Positions 1 to 8,903 of a stretch of DNA of 64,000 bases are shown piece by piece. This DNA is from an uncultured Oscillospiraceae bacterium. Its GTDB lineage: Bacteria > Bacillota > Clostridia > Oscillospirales > Acutalibacteraceae. Each line of letters opens with the position of its first letter. Position 1 is the stretch's first letter. The stretch lies in contig CAUGOD010000010.1 of NCBI GenBank assembly GCA_959601025.1, positions 1 to 64,000 on the forward strand, given 5' to 3'. The position numbers and the translations under genes are program-made. A model generated the notes under the pieces. That model was not told the origin of the DNA, searched no databases, and saw nothing but the letters and a program-made list of their open reading frames with translations.

Positions 1-84
1 GCTCTATCCTTCATCCTTTTTATTTATCTGTCCAATATGTATTGTAATCCTACAGAAGAAAAACGCAGAAAAATAAAAAAATGC

Positions 85-113
85 TTGCATTCTGTCGCGA
101 ACTGTGCTATACT
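85..113 (+). promoter_or_regulatory. Sigma-A promoter of the 5S rRNA gene
   Basis: A -35 box TTGCAT (85-90) and a -10 box TATACT (108-113) are separated by exactly 17 bases, about 45 bases upstream of the mature 5S sequence. The same TTGCAT box preceded by GC recurs in the ribosomal protein promoter at 19628. This suggests that the 5S gene is transcribed on its own. Confidence 0.75.
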
Positions 114-158
114 ATCATCCGTCCCCAGAGGGGGAAAGGCTCCCCAGAAGGGGAGCAG

Positions 159-272
<114 letters not shown>

Positions 273-281
273 CACACAAAG

Positions 282-317
282 CGTCCAGCCAATAGGCCGG
301 GCGTTTTTTATTTTGTC
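282..317 (+). terminator. Rho-independent terminator of 5S rRNA
   Basis: CGTCCAGCC pairs with GGCCGGGCG (one wobble, one mismatch) around an AATA loop and is followed by TTTTTTATTTTG. It lies 10 bases after the 5S 3' end. Confidence 0.85.
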
Positions 318-330
318 TTTTTTATGGGTT

Positions 331-368
331 GTAAACAAGCGGAAGGCGTGAGCCTTCCGCTTGTTTAC
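331..368. repeat. Perfect 17-bp inverted repeat
   Basis: Two perfectly complementary 17-base arms (331-347 and 352-368) enclose a GTGA loop. No T-run follows on either strand, so it is not an ordinary terminator, although it could end transcripts from either side or stabilise an RNA 3' end. Confidence 0.8.
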
Positions 369-417
369 AGGAGCGTCCGGAATCCTGTCGGCAGCGGAGG
401 GGCGTGTCCCGACCGTT

Positions 418-491
418 TGCAATGTGCAGGAGACAAACAGCAGACCCGTCGCCAGAAGGAGGAAAAGGAAGAAAGGAAATAGTTTTTTATA
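418..491 (-). pseudogene. Decayed copy of a lipoprotein signal peptide
   Basis: Read on the minus strand this encodes an N-terminus nearly identical to that of the neighbouring lipoprotein gene: the shared residues LLLATGLLF, then a lipobox ending in SC. The codon at the start position (489-491) is TAT instead of ATG, and after the cysteine the frame runs into unrelated sequence. It therefore looks like the 5' remnant of a tandem duplicate of the gene at 548-1135. The intact gene has LLLATGLLFASC at the equivalent place. No product is expected. Confidence 0.65.
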
Positions 492-547
492 GGCGCAGAG
501 TCATCCTTAATAGGCAAAGATGTAAAAATGGATTTGGGGAAGAGCGG

Positions 548-1135
548 CTATTCCGGCTTGGGAAATCCTGCTGTTTTTTGGAGAGCTTCAAACGTTTCTT
601 TCAGATCGGAATAATTATCGATCCGGAGCATTACCTTCGTGCAGTTATCACCGGATACATAAATGTGTCCATCGACAAAGCCTCCGCCTAGAGAAATCGA
701 TTGTTCTCCGGAATGGAAAGACAGTTCATAGCCCAGTGTTCCGCCGTGGGGTTCGAAAGCAACAGCGGTAACCTTCATGGCTTTCGCCAATTCGACCCAT
801 TGACGAATTTCGGATGTGTCTGTCAAATCAAGATTATACACGCTGAAGCGCCCTGAGGACAACCGGACAAAGTCGATTTTTTCCCAGGACGAGAGATCCT
901 GAATCCCTGTCGAGAAACGTTTCTGTTCATACTCCAACTCCTGTTTTGACGGCGCTTTAATGGGAGGAAGCGTTTCGGCGGCGGGGGCCGAAGTTTGTGT
1001 TTCTGTACCTCCGGCATTCGCCGGGGACGAGGAGTTTGCGGAAGAGCCATTTCCGGCCGTCTGCGATGCGCAGGAGGCAAAAAGCAGACCTGTCGCCAGA
1101 AGAAGGGAAAGAAATAAGAACGCTTGTTTTTTCAT
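548..1135 (-). CDS. Putative lipoprotein of unknown function
   Basis: The 195-residue product starts with a positively charged MKKQ, a hydrophobic stretch and a lipobox-like FASC (Cys at about residue 22), so it should be a membrane-anchored lipoprotein facing outwards. Residues 23-55 are a Ser/Asn/Ala/Thr-rich linker typical of surface lipoproteins. The remaining ~140 residues form a mixed alpha/beta domain that I do not recognise. AGGAGG lies 11 bases before the ATG. A broken copy of its signal peptide lies just beyond its 3' end. No function can be assigned. Confidence 0.7.
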   Translation of the reverse strand: MKKQAFLFLSLLLATGLLFASCASQTAGNGSSANSSSPANAGGTETQTSAPAAETLPPIKAPSKQELEYEQKRFSTGIQDLSSWEKIDFVRLSSGRFSVYNLDLTDTSEIRQWVELAKAMKVTAVAFEPHGGTLGYELSFHSGEQSISLGGGFVDGHIYVSGDNCTKVMLRIDNYSDLKETFEALQKTAGFPKPE

Positions 1136-1259
1136 AAGAAGAAAAACCTCCTGTATTTATTCTTAAATACTACCATATATTATGGAAATATCTAACAAAA
1201 TTACTTACACAATTTCGCAGTTTTGGAGCAATGCCCATATGACATCGTGCCGGCAGGGA

Positions 1260-1316
1260 GAAATACCGGCCGGTATTTCTCGATTGCGCCGCCGGAAAAC
1301 GTCAGCGGAGAACCGG
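1260..1316 (+). repeat. Intergenic hairpin element, copy A
   Basis: A hairpin (GAAATACC / GGTATTTC) is followed by TCGATTGCGCCGCCGGA and then a segment ending in ACCGG. A second copy with a covarying hairpin and the same 16-base TCGATTGCGCCGCCGG lies at 38486-38543. The 1166-1585 gap between the lipoprotein and transketolase genes otherwise shows only a possible -10 box at 1453. The element's class is not recognised. Confidence 0.6.
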
Positions 1317-1452
1317 GCTGGGCGGCGCTATGGAATACGAAAGCTGAGAAAAACAAAGAGCGGTTTGGCGGCGTCCGTAAAGCGGCTGTCTCCGGCTTTG
1401 GAAAAATTCGAAAAAAGCGGGCGGCGTACTAGTCACAAAGGGCTTTCCATGC

Positions 1453-1458
1453 TATAAT
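1453..1458 (+). promoter_or_regulatory. Likely -10 box of the transketolase operon
   Basis: A perfect TATAAT lies about 128 bases before the transketolase start. The -35 region (around TAGTCA) is poor, so this is only a likely promoter. Confidence 0.4.
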
Positions 1459-1585
1459 AACGGATGGATTTGCCGTCGTCGGCAAAGCCGTCGATACCAA
1501 GCCGTGTGGGCGGTGTGGCCGGCGGCGAATGGGACAAGTTAATTTTTTGCCGGCCGGGTTGGCCGGACGAAAGGATGGTAAAAAC

Positions 1586-2428
1586 ATGGATGCTTCGCTG
1601 AAAAAGCGTCTGTCGATCGCGGCTACGAAGATTCGCATGGCGGTGATCGAGGGTACGTTCCATGCGAAGAGCGGGCACCCCGGCGGGTCCCTCTCCATCG
1701 CGGATACTCTGGCGTACCTCTACTTCAAGGAAATGAATGTGGACCCCGAAAATCCCCATTGGGAGAACCGGGACCGTCTCGTGCTGTCCAAGGGCCATAC
1801 CGCGCCCGCGCTGTACGGCGCGCTCGCGCTGAAGGGGTACTTCCTGATGGACGAGATTCAGCACCTTCGCCACACCGGTGCGATGCTGCAGGGGCATCCG
1901 GATATGAAGGGCACGCCCGGCGTGGATATGTCCAGCGGCTCCCTCGGACAGGGGATTTCCGCCGCCTGCGGTATGGCGCTGGCCGGAAAGCTGGATAACG
2001 CCGGCTGGCGGGTATATACCATCCTCGGCGACGGCGAGATCGAAGAGGGCCAGGTGTGGGAAGCGGCGATGTTTGCCGCCCACAAGCAGCTCGACAACCT
2101 CTGCGTCGTGGTGGACAACAACGGCCTGCAGATTGACGGGCCGGTGGATCAGGTCAACTCCCCGTATCCGATCCCGGAAAAATTCGCTGCTTTCGGCTTC
2201 AACGTGATTGTGGTGGACGGGCACGATTTCGACCAGCTTGAAGCCGCGTTTGACGCGGCGCGCGCCTGTAAGGGCAAGCCGACGGCCATCATCCAGCACA
2301 GCGTGAAGGGCAAGGGCGTTTCCTTTATGGAAAATCAGGTTTCCTGGCACGGCTCCGCTCCGAACCGGGAGCAGTACGACCAGGCGATGAAGGAGCTTGG
2401 CGAAACGCTGGCGCAGCTGGAAGCGTAA
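1586..2428 (+). CDS. Transketolase, N-terminal (thiamine diphosphate) subunit
   Basis: Forms the first half of a two-subunit transketolase, which moves two-carbon units between sugar phosphates in the non-oxidative pentose phosphate pathway. The 280-residue product has the HAKSGHPGGS motif near residue 25 and the thiamine-diphosphate/Mg motif GDGEIEEGQ followed about 20 residues later by VVVDNN. The length matches split transketolase N-subunits; the pyrimidine-binding and C-terminal domains are supplied by the next gene. The ATG at 1586 is preferred to the in-frame upstream start at 1529 because GAAAGGA lies 10 bases before it and family members begin close to this point. Confidence 0.93.
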   Translation: MDASLKKRLSIAATKIRMAVIEGTFHAKSGHPGGSLSIADTLAYLYFKEMNVDPENPHWENRDRLVLSKGHTAPALYGALALKGYFLMDEIQHLRHTGAMLQGHPDMKGTPGVDMSSGSLGQGISAACGMALAGKLDNAGWRVYTILGDGEIEEGQVWEAAMFAAHKQLDNLCVVVDNNGLQIDGPVDQVNSPYPIPEKFAAFGFNVIVVDGHDFDQLEAAFDAARACKGKPTAIIQHSVKGKGVSFMENQVSWHGSAPNREQYDQAMKELGETLAQLEA

Positions 2429-2554
2429 AAGCGTAACCTCCTGCAGGCCCCGCGGCCGTATCATAGGCTAAAGGGGTTGTTTCCCGCCTTTCCGGGTGCT
2501 CCGCGGTTCACGCGGCGCCGGGAAGCGGCTTCGAAAAGAAAGGAATGGAGATAT

Positions 2555-3502
2555 ATGGCGGATGTAATCAAAAAGGCCACCCGCGAATCGTACGGCGAGG
2601 GCCTGGTGGAACTGATAAAGGATTATCCCGATCTGGTAGTGCTGGACGCGGACCTTGCGGCCGCAACCAAAACCGGAACCTTCAAGAAAGCCCATCCCGA
2701 CCGCTTTTTTGACTGCGGTATCGCGGAGTGCAATATGATCGGCATTGCGGCCGGTCTGGCCGCCGCCGGCAAGCCGGTGTTTGCGTCCTCGTTCGCGATG
2801 TTTGCGGCCGGCCGTGCGTTCGAGCAGGTCCGCAACTCGATCGGCTATCCCCACCTGAATGTGAAAATTGGCGCGACCCATGCCGGCATCTCGGTCGGTG
2901 AGGACGGCGCGACTCATCAGTGCTGCGAGGATATCGCGCTGATGCGCACCATCCCCGGCATGACCATCCTCAATCCCGCCGACGATGTGGAGACCAAAAA
3001 GGCCATGCGCGCGGCGATGGAGATCAACGGCCCCGTATACATGCGTTTTGGCCGGCTGGCCGCCCCGGTTTTGTTCGACCAATCCTACCGGTTTGAAATT
3101 GGCAAGGGCGTGACTATGGTGGAAGGAAGCGACGTGACCATCATTGCTACCGGACTGATGGTTTCTGAAGCGCTGGCCGCCGCCGCCCAGCTGAAGAGCG
3201 AGGGCGTTTCGGCCCGGGTGGTCAACATGGCCACCATCAAGCCGATTGACCGCGACATCATTATCAAGGCGGCAAAGGAGACCGGCGTGATTGTAACAGT
3301 GGAGGAGCATAACATCATTGGCGGCCTGGGCAGCGCGGTGGCGGAGGTCGTCTGCGAGACGGTCCCGGTTCCGGTGGTACGGGTCGGTGTGAATGATGTG
3401 TTCGGGAAATCCGGCCCCGCGGCCGAGCTGCTGAAGGTGTTCGGTCTGTGCGCGGAGAACATCGTCGCCAAAACGAAGGATGCGCTGGCGTTGAAAAAAT
3501 AA
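2555..3502 (+). CDS. Transketolase, C-terminal subunit
   Basis: Second half of the split transketolase (315 residues). It contains the pyrimidine-binding domain with the catalytic glutamate in FDCGIAECNMIG (about residue 62) and the C-terminal transketolase domain. The gene follows the N-subunit by 126 bases in the same orientation, and the pair ends at a strong terminator, so one transcript is likely. The ATG at 2555 has both AAAGGA and GGAG upstream; the longer in-frame reading from 2477 adds residues unlike the family and was rejected. A GC-rich hairpin sits in the spacer between the two genes. Confidence 0.93.
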   Translation: MADVIKKATRESYGEGLVELIKDYPDLVVLDADLAAATKTGTFKKAHPDRFFDCGIAECNMIGIAAGLAAAGKPVFASSFAMFAAGRAFEQVRNSIGYPHLNVKIGATHAGISVGEDGATHQCCEDIALMRTIPGMTILNPADDVETKKAMRAAMEINGPVYMRFGRLAAPVLFDQSYRFEIGKGVTMVEGSDVTIIATGLMVSEALAAAAQLKSEGVSARVVNMATIKPIDRDIIIKAAKETGVIVTVEEHNIIGGLGSAVAEVVCETVPVPVVRVGVNDVFGKSGPAAELLKVFGLCAENIVAKTKDALALKK

Positions 3503-3532
3503 CGATTGCTCATTATCCGTATCGCTTAAACG

Positions 3533-3587
3533 GAACCCCATCGGGGAAGACCGGGTTCAACAGCCCGACCCGATGGGGTTCTTTTTA
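3533..3587 (+). terminator. Terminator of the transketolase operon
   Basis: GAACCCCATCGGG (3533-3545) pairs perfectly with CCCGATGGGGTTC (3569-3581), followed by CTTTTTAT. Confidence 0.92.
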
Positions 3588-3661
3588 TAAAAAGGGAACC
3601 GCTGTCTTTGTGCTGAAAAAGAGCAAATCCGGGAAAGCGGCATGGCAAAACGGCTGCGCGG

Positions 3662-4015
3662 GTGATGACCTATTCCGAGTCTGCTCCCCGGGCCGCGTTC
3701 CGTTTCTTACTGGAACAGGACGGCCGCTTGATACAGAGGGAAGGCGCGGGCTGCCTCCGCCTGCCCGATGGCTATAGCGGCAGGGTATATTTGCCGCTGG
3801 ATCGGGAAACGATCGAGCCGATCGGGGGAACGCGGGACGAGAACGGACGCTTCGACGGACCGAGGGTAAGCGAACTGCGGCTGGGGCTGGCAGCTCCGCG
3901 CGTTCCCGGCGGTCCACGGAAACGACAAGTCTTCCAAAAAACCGCCGCCAAACGCAGGAAGCTGCGTTTGGCGGCGGACTTTTTATTGATAGTATTACTC
4001 TATAAGCGTCTATAA
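3662..4015 (+). CDS. Doubtful small ORF, possibly a relic
   Basis: A 117-codon open frame fills part of the 3588-4059 interval. Residues about 10-80 look protein-like, but no family is recognised, no good ribosome binding site precedes the ATG, and the last third runs straight through the perfect 16-bp terminator hairpin at 3942-3977. It may be a decayed gene whose 3' end was replaced, or chance. Nothing else coding is seen in this interval. Confidence 0.22.
   Translation: MMTYSESAPRAAFRFLLEQDGRLIQREGAGCLRLPDGYSGRVYLPLDRETIEPIGGTRDENGRFDGPRVSELRLGLAAPRVPGGPRKRQVFQKTAAKRRKLRLAADFLLIVLLYKRL
3936..3986. terminator. Bidirectional terminator
   Basis: A perfect 16-bp stem (3942-3957 with 3962-3977, GAAG loop) has T-runs on both sides: TTTTTA on the plus strand and TTTTTT on the minus strand. 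On the minus strand it ends the ABC exporter operon. Confidence 0.9.
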
Positions 4016-4059
4016 GCTAACGCCTTATCGGATTTACCGGCTATACAAGGAAACCGGGG

Positions 4060-5868
4060 CTATCCTCCGATCAGCGTCGGTTCCATCACGCCCTGATCCT
4101 GCGCCTGGGCGGTGTAGAGGTTGTAATACAGCCCCTTCCTGGACAGCAGCTCGTCGTGGCTGCCCTCCTCCAGAATGCTCTTATTCCCGATATACAGGAT
4201 TTTATCGCAGTTCTTGATGGTGGAAAGGCGGTGGGCGATGATAAAGGAGGTGCGGCCCTTCAGCAGGGCCTGAATCCCTTCCTGAAGCAGGCGCTCGGTC
4301 TTGGTGTCGATGGAGGAGGTCGCTTCGTCCAAAATCAGGATTTTCGGATCGGACAGCAGGGTTCGGGCGAAGGCAATCAGCTGCTTCTGGCCCTGCGACA
4401 GGCGGCTGCCCCGCTCGTTCACCTCGGTATAATACCCTTTTTCCATTTCCATGATGAAGTCGTGGGCGCGCACCGCTTTGGCGGCCTCCATCACTTCCTT
4501 GTCGGTTGCATCCAGGCGGCCGTAGCGGATGTTGTCCATGATGGTGCCGCTGAAAATAAAGCTGTCCTGCAGCATAATCCCCATCTGGGTGCGCAGGGAG
4601 TGGAGGGTGACGCGGGAGATGTCGTACTCGTCGTCCACCAGCACCGCGCCGCCGGTCAGGTTGTAAAAACGGCTGATGAGGTTGACCACCGTGGTTTTTC
4701 CCGCGCCGGTCGGGCCGACCAGGGCGATGCTCTGCCCAGCCTCCGCCGTAAAGTTGATGTTTTCCAGGATATTGATTCCCGGCTCATAGGCAAAGGTGAC
4801 GTCCTGGAAGGTGACCTTGCCCCGGATTTCGGGCAGCTCGGTCGCGCCTGGCAGATCGTCCACCACCACCGGCTCGTCCATGGTCTCGAAAATGCGTTCG
4901 AGGTAGGCGATATTGTTGATAAAGTTGTTGTAGATGTTGGCAAGGTTGGTAATCGGCTGCCAAAAGCGGCTGACGTAGTTGCCCATTGCCATGATGACGC
5001 CGAAGGTGACAAAGCTTCCGCCCAGCCAGTAGACGCCGGCGATATACATGACGGTAAACACGATCTGGGTCAGCAGCTCAGAACTCAGCCAGACCGAGTT
5101 GTTGATGTACATGGCCTTCATCCACGCCTTGCGGCAGGCCTCGGCCAGCCGGCGCATAATGCCGATATTTTCTTCCTGACGGGAGAAAAGCTGGCTGACC
5201 CGCACCCCGTCGATGCTTTCCGCGAGGTAGGCGTTGTAGTTGGAATTCTTGTTGGACTGCGTCTGCCAGGCCCGGCGCTGCCGGGGCTTCAGAATCACAA
5301 TTACCGCCACGAAGAAAGGAAGACCGGCAATGATGATCCAGGACAGGGTGACGTTGGTGCTGAACATGAAAATCACGATGAAAATGATATTAATGATCTC
5401 CAGCACCATGTTGATGATGCCGTTCGATAGCATATCCGCCACGGAGTTGACATAGTTGATGACCCGGACCAGGATTTTTCCGGCCGGCCGGGAGTCGTAG
5501 TAGCTGAAAGGCAGCTTCTGCAGGTGGGCGAAGAGGTCCTCCCGGATATCGTAGATGATGTCCTGGCTGACATACGCCATGATGCGGGAACGGAGGGTGG
5601 TAAACAGGATGCTGACGAGAGTCAGCACGGCGAAGAAGACCGCCAGCTTTCCCAACAGGGCGTAATCCCTGTTCGGCACCGCGTCGTCCAGCGTCCACTG
5701 CATGATCTTCGGGCCGAACAGGCCCGCTACGCTGGCCAGTCCGCTGAGCAGCAGGGCGCCGATCATCTGCCACCGATGGCGCCGGATGTACTTGAAGGCC
5801 CGCCTGAGATGGGCAAAACTGAACGGGGATTCCAGGGTCTCGTCCACGTCGAACTTATTTCTGGCCAT
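4060..5868 (-). CDS. Heterodimeric ABC exporter, subunit with canonical ATPase site
   Basis: A half-transporter of 602 residues: six membrane helices (about residues 35-330) followed by a nucleotide-binding domain with Walker A VGPTGAGKTT, signature LSQGQKQ and Walker B ILILDEATSSID with the catalytic glutamate. It belongs to the multidrug/lipid exporter family (BmrCD/YheHI, TM287/288 type). It overlaps the upstream partner gene by one base (TGATG), so the two are translationally coupled and almost certainly form a heterodimer. Substrate is unknown; drug, peptide or lipid export is inferred from family only. A bidirectional terminator follows. Confidence 0.92.
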   Translation of the reverse strand: MARNKFDVDETLESPFSFAHLRRAFKYIRRHRWQMIGALLLSGLASVAGLFGPKIMQWTLDDAVPNRDYALLGKLAVFFAVLTLVSILFTTLRSRIMAYVSQDIIYDIREDLFAHLQKLPFSYYDSRPAGKILVRVINYVNSVADMLSNGIINMVLEIINIIFIVIFMFSTNVTLSWIIIAGLPFFVAVIVILKPRQRRAWQTQSNKNSNYNAYLAESIDGVRVSQLFSRQEENIGIMRRLAEACRKAWMKAMYINNSVWLSSELLTQIVFTVMYIAGVYWLGGSFVTFGVIMAMGNYVSRFWQPITNLANIYNNFINNIAYLERIFETMDEPVVVDDLPGATELPEIRGKVTFQDVTFAYEPGINILENINFTAEAGQSIALVGPTGAGKTTVVNLISRFYNLTGGAVLVDDEYDISRVTLHSLRTQMGIMLQDSFIFSGTIMDNIRYGRLDATDKEVMEAAKAVRAHDFIMEMEKGYYTEVNERGSRLSQGQKQLIAFARTLLSDPKILILDEATSSIDTKTERLLQEGIQALLKGRTSFIIAHRLSTIKNCDKILYIGNKSILEEGSHDELLSRKGLYYNLYTAQAQDQGVMEPTLIGG

Positions 5869-7637
5869 CAGCAGGCGCCTCCTTCCACCGCGGCGGTCGG
5901 CAGAGGCGCGTCCGCCGGCAGGTCGTTCTGCAGGGCATAGGTCTCCCAGTAATACCCGCGGTTGCGCAGCAATTCCGCGTGGGTGCCCCGTTCCGCGATC
6001 TTCCCATGCTCCAGCACAAGAATCTGGTCGGCGTCCTTTACCGAGGAGATCCGCTGGGCGATAATAATCTTGGTGCAGGGGAAGGGCAGCTCCCGCAGCT
6101 GTTGCTGAATATACTTTTCGGTTTCCATATCCACGGCGGAGGTGGTGTCGTCCAGCACCAGCACCGCGGGACGGACCGCCATGGCGCGGGCCAATGCGAT
6201 CCGCTGCTTCTGCCCGCCGGACAGGCCCACGCCGCGTTCGCCTACAATGGTGTCGTAGCCTTCCGGCATTTTGGACACGAAATCGTCAGCCGCGGCGCGG
6301 CGGGCGAAGTCGTGCGCCTCCTCCTCGGTCAGGGACAGGTCGCCGAAGGCGATATTGCCCTCCACCGTGTCGGAGAAGAGGAACACGTCCTGCGTCGCGG
6401 TACCGATCGCGCCCCGGAGCTGCTGCAGCTTCCAGCGGCGCACGTCGCAGCCGTCCAACAGGATGGCGCCTTCCTTGACGTCGTAGAACCGGGCGAGGAG
6501 ATTGATCACGGTGGTTTTCCCCGCGCCGGTCGGACCCATGATCGCGAGGGTCTGGCCAGGCTTTACAGTAAAGCTGACATGATCGAGCACGGTAACCGGC
6601 CCAAAGGAAAAGCTGACGTCCCGGAATTCAATGTGTCCCTTGGCCTCCGGATGCTCCTCGGCGTCGGGACGGTCGGCAATCAGCGGCCGGCCGTAGTAGA
6701 TCTCGATGATTTTGTTCGCGGAGGTAGAGAAGCGCTGGATATCGTTGATCAGGTTTCCGAGGTTGCGCATCGGGTTGGCCAGCGCCCAGGTAAGGTTGGT
6801 GAAGATTGTCAGGTCGCCGGGGGACAGCTCTCCCTGCATGATGAACAGCCCGCCGAGAAAAACGGTAATCAGGGTCATCACGTTGGCGAGAGTCTCGATA
6901 AAGGGGAAGAAGGACAGCCACAGCTTGTTGATGGACAGGTTGGCGTCCCGGTAGGCCTTGTTGCGCTCATGGAAACGGCCTTTTTCGTATTCCTCCCGGG
7001 TGAAGGCCTTCACCACCCGGTTGCCCGCGATGTTTTCCTGCGCCGCGGTGTTCATCTCCGCCAGCCGTTCCCGCATGGCGATAAAGCGGGGGCGGACCAT
7101 CTTGGAATACACCTTGGTGATGATCATCAGCAGAGGGGTCACTGCCAGCAGCAGGAGAGTCAGCTTCCAGTTCACCAGGAAGAGCAGCGCCAAAGTGGAA
7201 GTGAACATCATCACGCAGTCCACCACCTGATAGCACAGGTAGGACAGGAAATGGCGGCACCAGTCCAAGTCGCCGGAAAGCCGGGTCATCAGGTCGCCGG
7301 TCCGGTTCCGGTCGAAGAAGCTGCTTTCCTGGAACTGCAGCACTTCAAACAGCCGGGTGCGAAGGTTGTACAGCACATGCTGGGAGGAGATTTCAAGGGA
7401 AATGATCATCACATACCGCAGCCCCAGCCGGGTCACCTGTACCGTCATCATGCCGATGAGGAGGGGGATCAGGGGATCGGGATTCTGGGCAATGATGACG
7501 TTGTCGATCAGCAGGGAGGTCAGATAAGGGTTGATCAGCAGCATGACGCTGGTAACCGCTGAAAGAACGAGGGCCATTATGTACAGTATCCGGTACTTCA
7601 ACCCCATGTTCTTCCACAGCCATCGCACTTGGAACAT
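5868..7637 (-). CDS. Heterodimeric ABC exporter, subunit with degenerate ATPase site
   Basis: First gene of the exporter pair, 589 residues, with an N-terminal membrane domain and an ATPase domain: Walker A MGPTGAGKTT, signature LSGGQKQ, Walker B VLVLDDTTSAVD. The residue after the Walker B aspartate is Asp where the catalytic Glu is expected, the usual mark of the non-catalytic half of heterodimeric exporters, while the partner keeps Glu. The open frame extends 54 codons further upstream to 7799. The ATG at 7637 is chosen because AAAGGA precedes it and homologues begin with a similar short helix before the first membrane span. Confidence 0.92.
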   Translation of the reverse strand: MFQVRWLWKNMGLKYRILYIMALVLSAVTSVMLLINPYLTSLLIDNVIIAQNPDPLIPLLIGMMTVQVTRLGLRYVMIISLEISSQHVLYNLRTRLFEVLQFQESSFFDRNRTGDLMTRLSGDLDWCRHFLSYLCYQVVDCVMMFTSTLALLFLVNWKLTLLLLAVTPLLMIITKVYSKMVRPRFIAMRERLAEMNTAAQENIAGNRVVKAFTREEYEKGRFHERNKAYRDANLSINKLWLSFFPFIETLANVMTLITVFLGGLFIMQGELSPGDLTIFTNLTWALANPMRNLGNLINDIQRFSTSANKIIEIYYGRPLIADRPDAEEHPEAKGHIEFRDVSFSFGPVTVLDHVSFTVKPGQTLAIMGPTGAGKTTVINLLARFYDVKEGAILLDGCDVRRWKLQQLRGAIGTATQDVFLFSDTVEGNIAFGDLSLTEEEAHDFARRAAADDFVSKMPEGYDTIVGERGVGLSGGQKQRIALARAMAVRPAVLVLDDTTSAVDMETEKYIQQQLRELPFPCTKIIIAQRISSVKDADQILVLEHGKIAERGTHAELLRNRGYYWETYALQNDLPADAPLPTAAVEGGAC

Positions 7638-7811
7638 GACATCACCGTTCCTTTCCGCATCAAGGAGTGTTCCAAATCGGTTTCTTTCCGTCCGGGTTTG
7701 CACGGTTTTTGGACGTACGACCATTATACCGAATGGGTCAAAAAAAGATACCCTTAAATAAAAAAAAGAACAACAAATTTTCCCTTTGCTTTTTGGCAAT
7801 AATCCTTAGGA

Positions 7812-7850
7812 AAAAATTACCGGGCGGTTTCGAAAAAAGAAACCGCCCGG
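7812..7850 (-). terminator. Terminator of dusB
   Basis: A perfect 12-bp stem CCGGGCGGTTTC / GAAACCGCCCGG (7820-7831, 7839-7850) is followed on the minus strand by TAATTTTTTCC. It separates dusB from the exporter operon; the rest of 7638-7937 shows no gene. Confidence 0.88.
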
Positions 7851-7937
7851 CAGTAATGTTTCTTCAGTGAGCACGTTAACAAGACGGCGCCATGAGGGCG
7901 TCCTCCCGGCAATCAAAGGGCAAGGCAGCCCGCCCGA

Positions 7938-8903
7938 TCAGCCGTTGGCTTCGGACACCTCGAGGCAGAGCGCCGCAAGCTCATCGAAGGTGGATACCTG
8001 CCCGCTTTTCGCGCGGAAGCCCGCGGCGCCCCGGAGTCCCCGCATATACCAGGCGGCGTGCTTTCGCGCTTCCCGCAGGGCGACCCGTTCCCCCTTCAGG
8101 CGGACGGCCTCGGTCACCTGCCGCAGCAGAAGCTCCATCCGCCGGGAAACCGGCGGCTCGGGAAGCAGCACGCCGTGGGCGAGATACGCCTCGATCTGGG
8201 AAAACACCCAGGGCGCGCCGAGCGCCCCGCGTCCCACCATAATCAGATCGCAGCCGGTATGCTCATACAGCGCGGCGGCGGATTGCGCATCGGTCACATC
8301 CCCGTTCCCGATGACCGGGATGGACACGGACTGCTTCACCGCCCGGATGATATCCCAGTCCACCGGCGGGGCGTACATCTGCTCCCGCGTCCGGCCGTGG
8401 ACGGTCACGGCCGCCGCGCCGCCGGCCTCCACCGCCTGGGCGACCTCCACCGCGTTGACCTCGCCGGCGGAATAGCCCTTGCGGATTTTGGCCGTTACCG
8501 GGACGGGAACCGCTCCCGCCACGGCGGCGACAATCTTCCGGCAGAGCTCCGGTTCCCGCATTAAAGCGCTGCCGCAGTGGTTCCCTGCAATTTTTGGCGC
8601 GGGACAGCCCATATTGATGTCGATAATGTCCGGCTTGTGCCGCATGGCCAGCACGGCGGCGCGGGCCATAAGCTCCGGATCGTCCCCGAAGAGCTGTACG
8701 GCGGCGGGACGCTCCGCGTCATCCAGCGCGAGCAGCTCGTCGCTTTTTTTATCATGGAAGCAAAGGCCCTTGCAGCTGACCATCTCGCCCACCACATAGG
8801 CCGCTCCGAACTCCACGCAGAGCTTGCGGAACGCCTGGTCCGCCACTCCGGCCATCGGCGCAAGCGCGGCGCGCCCGGCGATATCCACGGTACCGATTTT
8901 CAT
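7938..8903 (-). CDS. dusB: tRNA-dihydrouridine synthase
   Basis: An FMN enzyme that reduces uridines in the tRNA D-loop. The 321-residue product shows LAPMAGVAD near the N-terminus, the NMGCPAPKI block containing the catalytic cysteine, VTAKIRKGY, VTVHGRTREQMY and GNGDV, all in family order and at the usual length. The ATG at 8903 follows GGAG by 7 bases. The frame is open for a further 28 codons upstream, but that part is a repeated leader shared with tsaD, not protein. The B-type assignment is the common Firmicutes form and is less certain than the family. Confidence 0.92.
   Translation of the reverse strand: MKIGTVDIAGRAALAPMAGVADQAFRKLCVEFGAAYVVGEMVSCKGLCFHDKKSDELLALDDAERPAAVQLFGDDPELMARAAVLAMRHKPDIIDINMGCPAPKIAGNHCGSALMREPELCRKIVAAVAGAVPVPVTAKIRKGYSAGEVNAVEVAQAVEAGGAAAVTVHGRTREQMYAPPVDWDIIRAVKQSVSIPVIGNGDVTDAQSAAALYEHTGCDLIMVGRGALGAPWVFSQIEAYLAHGVLLPEPPVSRRMELLLRQVTEAVRLKGERVALREARKHAAWYMRGLRGAAGFRAKSGQVSTFDELAALCLEVSEANG

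Noticed and set aside
331..368. Calling the perfect 17-bp inverted repeat a terminator
   Set aside because: No T-run follows on either strand; the 5S gene already has a proper terminator upstream.
1182..1457. Short ORFs over hairpin element A
   Set aside because: Their protein similarity to the 5' extension of the gene at 38641 comes from the repeated DNA element, not from coding.
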